Of a stretch of 64,000 nt of DNA, positions 58,916 to 64,000 are shown in pieces. Location of the stretch: positions 8,304,501-8,368,500 of the forward strand of contig NC_003280.10 of the NCBI RefSeq assembly GCF_000002985.6, written 5' to 3'. Under the pieces are notes generated by a model. That model saw only the letters and a list, made by a program, of their open reading frames with translations. It searched no databases and was not told the DNA's origin. The translations under genes were made by a program, and so were the position numbers. Origin of the DNA: Caenorhabditis elegans. Its lineage: Eukaryota > Nematoda > Chromadorea > Rhabditida > Rhabditidae. Every line of letters starts with the position of its first letter. Positions within the stretch are counted from its first letter, which is position 1.

Positions 58916-61900
58916 TCAAACAGGTGGATTATTATCCGGCGGTGATAAGGCTCTTGGAGCTGGTGCTTTAACAAATTTGCCAACCGTCGAATTTTTGCTA
59001 GATTTCTTTGAAATGATAGATGTTGCAGAAGCTGTTGATGGTCGCGAGTCTGGTGCAGCTGTACTAATTGCAGAGACTGTGTGTATAGATGGAGAAGATC
59101 GAATGGATATTGATCTGAAAATTTATTTCCATTTAATTGAGTTTTAATTTTTGTCTTGCAATTTTTGATATTCTATTATATTACAAGGTTTAAAAATCCT
59201 GGTTACATTTTCAGGACTGTGGATCTTTGGTATTTGCAATGTTTTTAGATCTACGTAGTTTGTAAAGAAACTTACCGTCTAGATGTTGAAGAACTTGGTG
59301 ACTTCTCCACACTAGCCTCGATCGATACGTTTGAATTTGTAGAGGGACCAGGCCGTTCTTCTGGAGGAAGTACAGCAGCAGCAACTACTTCCGGAGGAAC
59401 AGCTTCTATTGGTTGTTCAATCTCAATAGCTGTAGACTCTGTTCTTCTGCCCGTACTTGGACCATTTCTAGCAGTAGATACTGAAACAGATAATATGATA
59501 AGTTAAAGTATTTAAAAGTTGAATAATTACCAGTACTGCTAACTGCTAAAGGTGTAATTTGATTATTGAATGCAGGACCATTGGATCGTTTGGGAGCACC
59601 CGTTCCATTACTCTCGGTTGCATTTGTGCGATGGTGGAGAACATTTCCATTGCCATTTGCTATGGCAGCTGAAAAATAAATACATTGAATTTGAATAACT
59701 TAAAATAAAATATACTCACTTCCATTTGTGAATGTCTCCTGCTCTTCTTGTCTCTTTAATTTTGCAGCTTCCATTCTTTTCTGGCGGCTCTTCTTTTTAG
59801 CCAACATTTTCCATTTTGTGATGGCTTTTGTGACTGTTTGAAATGTTCTGAAAATTTAAAGATTTGTGAGTATTATGCAAAATTGATCACTTACCTTGTG
59901 GATAATGGTTTTTCTAATACATATCTTGCTACATTTGTTCCAGCCAAACCATGTTCAATGACGTCAGCACCAATTTGTTCTTCGTAATCGGTAACACGAA
60001 GACCAAGTGGACTCTTGCTGATTAGCTAAAATTAGATTATAGGAGAAATTCAATTAGGAAAAACTTATAAAAACTCACAAAAAGAGCTAAAAATCCTGTG
60101 GTAGCTGAATATATTAAAATGGCAGCGGTACACTGTAATTGTACCCAAAGTAGTTCAAAACTCCAAGAATACAAAAGCCCCGATCGGTTATTTGTGGCAC
60201 TTCCCTGAAAACAGAAATGTGCATTGTTAGTATATTTGATTAAAACAAACCAAATATTTATCTTCTTCACAGAATATACCTACTGCAATCATTCCCCATA
60301 TGGAAGATGTCAGATGAATTGGAACAATTCCAACTGGGTCATCAATATGAAGACGATCCAAAAGTGGTAGAACAGCTATTGAAAATACAGATGATATTGA
60401 TCCTATAACTAAAGCATGCCATGGACGGGATACTGCGCAAATGGCTGAAAATACAGAAATGGTTTTTTGTATTTAGAGGTTCTTCGCAAGCAATTCGGTT
60501 GTTTTGTCTGGTTTTACTTTTGTTCATGAGGAATCCGATAAAATGAAAGTACTGTGATATAAGACTTTACGTTGACATGCAAAAATGATTATATTTATAT
60601 GCAATATCTTGCTATGCTTGCTAACTAACTCTAGGTGTATGTATGATACATTACGCTCAGTGGACCAAATTACTTCCTAATCCCGTTAAATTGTGTATCT
60701 TCAAACTGGCTTATCTTGAAAAATCCAAGTCTAAAAACATGTTTTATTGACGAAATGATTAAATGTACTTTTCATTGCAAAATATCAATTATTTGTTGAG
60801 CTACACAGAGTCAAACACATTTTACTAACAGCCACGAAATTTCTTGAAAACTTTTCTGTTTTATCAGTCATGGCCCAAAATTCATTAAATTTCGGAAGAA
60901 AGAGTTTGTAGAATAGACTGCAAAATATTTTGCAACAATTTATCAATTTTGAGTTTTTTGATATTTTTATGTTCAGCCAAGTTACAGACCGTTTTTCGAA
61001 AAAATCCAGTTTCATCCATAAAACTGTTCATATCCAACGTAAAAACTTGAAATTCGGACGAAACATCGTACTTTTTGGTGCTCTATCAGACTCCATCAAA
61101 ATAATTTCAAAAATAAAGTACATCTCGAAAATCGTCCTCCGCTCCGGAAAATGAAATCGGACCTTTGCCTTTCGGAAAATGACAAAAAATTAAATTGGGA
61201 TATTTGGGTCTAAAAATATGTTTTTAGAAAGCTGAGAACACGCTATTTACGAATTTCGTGTTCATTTGGGATGATTTATCTATTGAAAAGATTTGAAATT
61301 AAAGCATGAACCTATTTTCATTCTCACGTGACATTTTTATTTGCTTAAAAACCATTGAAACCCTGATCAAATCCCAGTCTTTTTAAGCGAAAAAGTGTCA
61401 CGTGAGAATATAATTAGGTTCATGTTTTAATTTCAGGTCGTTTGAAACGAAAATTCATCAAAAATAAACATGGTAATCGTAAATAACGTGTTCTCTGCTT
61501 TCTAAAAACATTTTTTTCGACCCAAATATCCCAATTTCATTTTTTGTCATTTTCCGAAAGGCAAAAGTCCGATTTCATTTTTCGGAGCCGAGGACGATTT
61601 TGGAGATGTACGTTATTTTTTGAACTTGTTTGATGGAACCTGATAGAGCATTAAAAATTGCGATGTTTTGTCCAATTTTCAAGTTTTTGCGTTGGATATG
61701 AACATTTTATGGAAGAAACTGGATTTTTTCAAAAAACGGTCTGTAACTTGGCTGAACATGGAAATATCAAAAAACTTTAGATTGATAAAATGTTGCAAAA
61801 TATTTTTCTGTTACTATTTTGCAAACTCTTTTTTCTGAAGTTTAATGGATGTTGAGTTATGACTGGTCGAGCAGAACAGTTCTCAAAAAAATCGGTGGAT

Positions 61901-63610
61901 TTTGGTAAAATGTGTTCGAAGCTATGTAAATCAACAAATAATTGATATTTTGCAATTAAAAGTGATGCAAAAGAAAGTAGAAATTTTTCTAATTATTTTG
62001 TTAATTGAAAATATCTTTTCTAGAGGTGTACTTTTCAAGATACGCCAGTTTGAAGATACGCAATTTAACGAATTTAGCAAGACATTGCATTGTATATAAT
62101 AATTTTTGCACTTCAACCGCACTTCAATAGAGCCTAACTTCTTTTTTTCATTCTATTGGATTTTTCATTCAAAAAGTTGTTTGCCCCTATTGTTTATAAA
62201 ATTTAGTTGATCAATTAAACCTGTGATTGATACAATCGACGAAAGTATCCCATTAATTAGAAAGTTGACTTGTAATTTTTTAGTTTTCACAAAACTAATC
62301 GTAATTGCAGTGGCACCTCCTCCAATCGACGCCATAATTGTGGCAACAGCTGCTCGTGCTCCAAGTCTCCATCTTCCACCAGTTATTCCCCAAACTGATC
62401 CCGCATTTATACCAAACCATCCCCACCACAACAGGAATGTTCCTAGTAAAGCGTTTGTAGGACTACTCATTTGATGAACACTGTCTTCATTAAATCGATT
62501 TCTTCGTGGTTTTAGAAATACTGTGGCAATGAGTCCAATAATCCCTCCGACCAAATGAACGGCAGAGCAACCAGCAAAATCAACTACTCCTTTTTTGTAG
62601 AATACTCCTTCTTTGTCCCAAACCCAATGTGCAGGCAGGGCTTGGATTAAAATAACGATACAACCAAGAAGGATGTATGATTTCAGTTTTGCTCGTTCTG
62701 CTACTGCGCCTGTAAATAATTGAACATTAGAATGAGTGAAACATAGTTTCTTTTTATAATAAAATTTTTAAATACTATATATATAAAAAACTATATAAAA
62801 AATATATAAAATATATAAAATATAAAATATATAAATATATATATTTAAAAAACTTTTTATAATAAAAGATAATTTCAAAAAACTAAAATTACCAATTTTC
62901 CTAGATTTAACTGTTTTTATTCAGGTTCTATTCAAATATTTATTTGATAATACTCACCTGAAACAATTGTTGATGCAGTTGTAGCCAATGATAATTGAAA
63001 CAAAAAACTTGCATATGACCATCCTTCTTGATTTATCGTCTCCCTTGTGCCATAATCTCTCGTTGGATCGTAGAAAAACTTTCCAAATCCAACATAAGGA
63101 TTTCGCCATTCCGGAATATCACCGTATGAGAATCCGAAACCACATGACCAGTAGGAAAGCCCGCCAAATACAACATCCACCACGTTTTTAACCATTATAT
63201 TCACTTCGTCTTTTGCTGATACACTTCCTGATTCCAATAGACCAAAACCTAGAAATAAAAGTTAACGTAAATACAGGTGATACTCTGAATGTTACCCGAG
63301 TGCATAGTGAAAATAATAAAACTGCTAGAGATGATCCATACTGCATCGTCTTGGTATAATTTGTCTACTTCAGGCGTGACGGAGCCTTCTGCGTAGTGAT
63401 GGATTTCTGTAAATAGATATAATTAAGTGTAAAATATGTAAAATACAATTTCGAACTTTTTTGGTGAAATTCTTTCAATAAATCTATTTAAAAACTCTGC
63501 TTACCGTGAGGTTCAACTTTATACTGATGATCGGTTGAAATTTCAGAAGTAATAGAATCATAGACCTTCATAAAAGGTTCCAAATAAGTAAGTTTTAGTA
63601 AATTCTCCAT
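58916..63610 (-). CDS. amt-3: Ammonium transporter of the AMT/Rh family
   Basis: Plasma-membrane ammonium/ammonia channel. Exons 63610-63505, 63406-63296, 63248-62958, 62709-62221, 60444-60251, 60204-60079, 60025-59895, 59847-59720, 59668-59531, 59480-59276 and 59114-58916 give 705 residues. Seen in order: first helix region DDAVWIISSSFIIFTMHSG, VFGGLSYWSCGFGFSYGD, WSYASFLFQLSLATTASTIV, the AMT signature VDFAGCSAVHLVGGIIGLIA, LGTFLLWWGWFGINAGS, and VPIHLTSSIWGMIAVG. The two pore histidines (VHLVGG and IHLTS) are present. The C-terminal cytoplasmic tail is long (over 200 residues), first basic and coiled, then Ser/Thr/Pro-rich. The 1776-nt intron between exons 4 and 5 carries a long foldback. 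Symbol (M195.3) from memory. Confidence 0.93.
60586..62103. repeat. Long foldback inverted repeat in an amt-3 intron
   Basis: Arms of roughly 700 bp mirror each other around a centre near 61365. Matching pairs include ATTGCAAAATATCAATTATT (60774) with AATAATTGATATTTTGCAAT (61937), CCAAGTTACAGACCGTTTTT (60977) with AAAAACGGTCTGTAACTTGG (61732), and CATTCTCACGTGACA (61318) with TGTCACGTGAGAAT (61396). The left arm has an extra segment of about 60 bp at 60.62-60.68 kb. No transposase is encoded. Transcribed in the amt-3 pre-mRNA it would form a long dsRNA hairpin. Confidence 0.9.
62768..62852. repeat. AT-rich simple repeat (TATAAAATA units)
   Basis: Tandem variants of ATATATAAAAT in amt-3 intron 3. 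Confidence 0.85.
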
Positions 63611-64000
63611 ACTTCCCTATAATTTTATTCTCTTTCTCTTTGCATTTCATAGCCCTCCAACAATTCGTAATCACATGTCAAACACATCAATCAGTCAGTC
63701 ATTTGTTGTCTTTTTCTCTTTCAGACAAAAGTGTCCCTCACCTTCTTTCCGTAGAAAATGTTCCCATTTTCCCCGAAAAAAATTGGTCTGCTCTATATAG
63801 GTTGTCTTGTAAGTTCCAGACAAAACACATAGACACATACTTGAACAAAAACTTTAGGGGGACATTTCTTGAAGTAAAAAAATATCAAATAAATTTGAAA
63901 TTGAAAACGGAATTAATATTTTCAGGTGCAAGGTGTACTTGCATGTTAAACTTTTTCGCAAATCAAGAAAACAAACTTTTGAAAATTCTAGAGTTTTGTA
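63611..64000 (-). promoter_or_regulatory. Upstream region of amt-3
   Basis: Noncoding; should contain the amt-3 promoter. Pyrimidine-rich on the plus strand around 63.70-63.76 kb. No trans-splice acceptor sits directly at the ATG. Confidence 0.4.

Noticed and set aside
1..64000. CRISPR arrays, tRNA or rRNA genes, bacterial-type operons
   Set aside because: I scanned by eye and saw no convincing tRNA fold, regular spacer array or rRNA; the DNA is animal nuclear. A tRNAscan run would settle the tRNA question.

Overview
The window reads as nematode genomic DNA, and almost certainly as Caenorhabditis elegans. Introns are mostly 45-60 nt with TTTCAG acceptors, start codons often follow a trans-splice acceptor directly, the DNA is AT-rich, and several encoded proteins are recognisable C. 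elegans ones (RAN-3, HEL-1, EFF-1, a cuticle collagen, an AMT ammonium transporter). From memory the interval matches clones C26D10 and M195 on chromosome II; I could not check this. All exon models are manual: reading frame, splice signals, phase agreement and protein-family similarity.

Layout. 1.4-17.0 kb, minus strand: a Shaw (Kv3) potassium channel with one shared T1 domain, two complete alternative S1-S6/C-terminal cassettes and several candidate first exons. 18.6-20.6 kb, minus: ran-3 (RCC1). 21.0-25.1 kb, plus: a PYROXD1-type flavoprotein oxidoreductase whose 2.46 kb fifth intron holds hel-1 (UAP56 helicase) on the opposite strand. 25.3-29.0 kb, plus: L-fucokinase. 29.6-32.0 kb, plus: an intact short-tailed paralogue of the fusogen EFF-1. 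32.8 kb: a relic of the fucokinase 3' end that marks a tandem-duplication junction. 33-42 kb: long noncoding upstream region of eff-1. 42.2-45.7 kb, plus: eff-1, with two C-terminal tails. 46.2-50.2 kb, minus: a secreted Cys-rich protein ending in a hydrophobic segment. 53.8-54.9 kb, minus: a cuticle collagen (col-77). 56.3-58.6 kb, plus: a secreted protein alternating Cys clusters with Gln/Ser/Pro linkers. 58.9-63.6 kb, minus: ammonium transporter amt-3, with a 1.5 kb foldback inverted repeat in one intron.

The genes do not form one pathway. The most informative structures are the twin-cassette potassium channel, a candidate unproductive (poison) exon in hel-1, the fucokinase-tail plus eff-1 tandem duplication with patchy identity between copies, the nested hel-1 gene and the amt-3 foldback.
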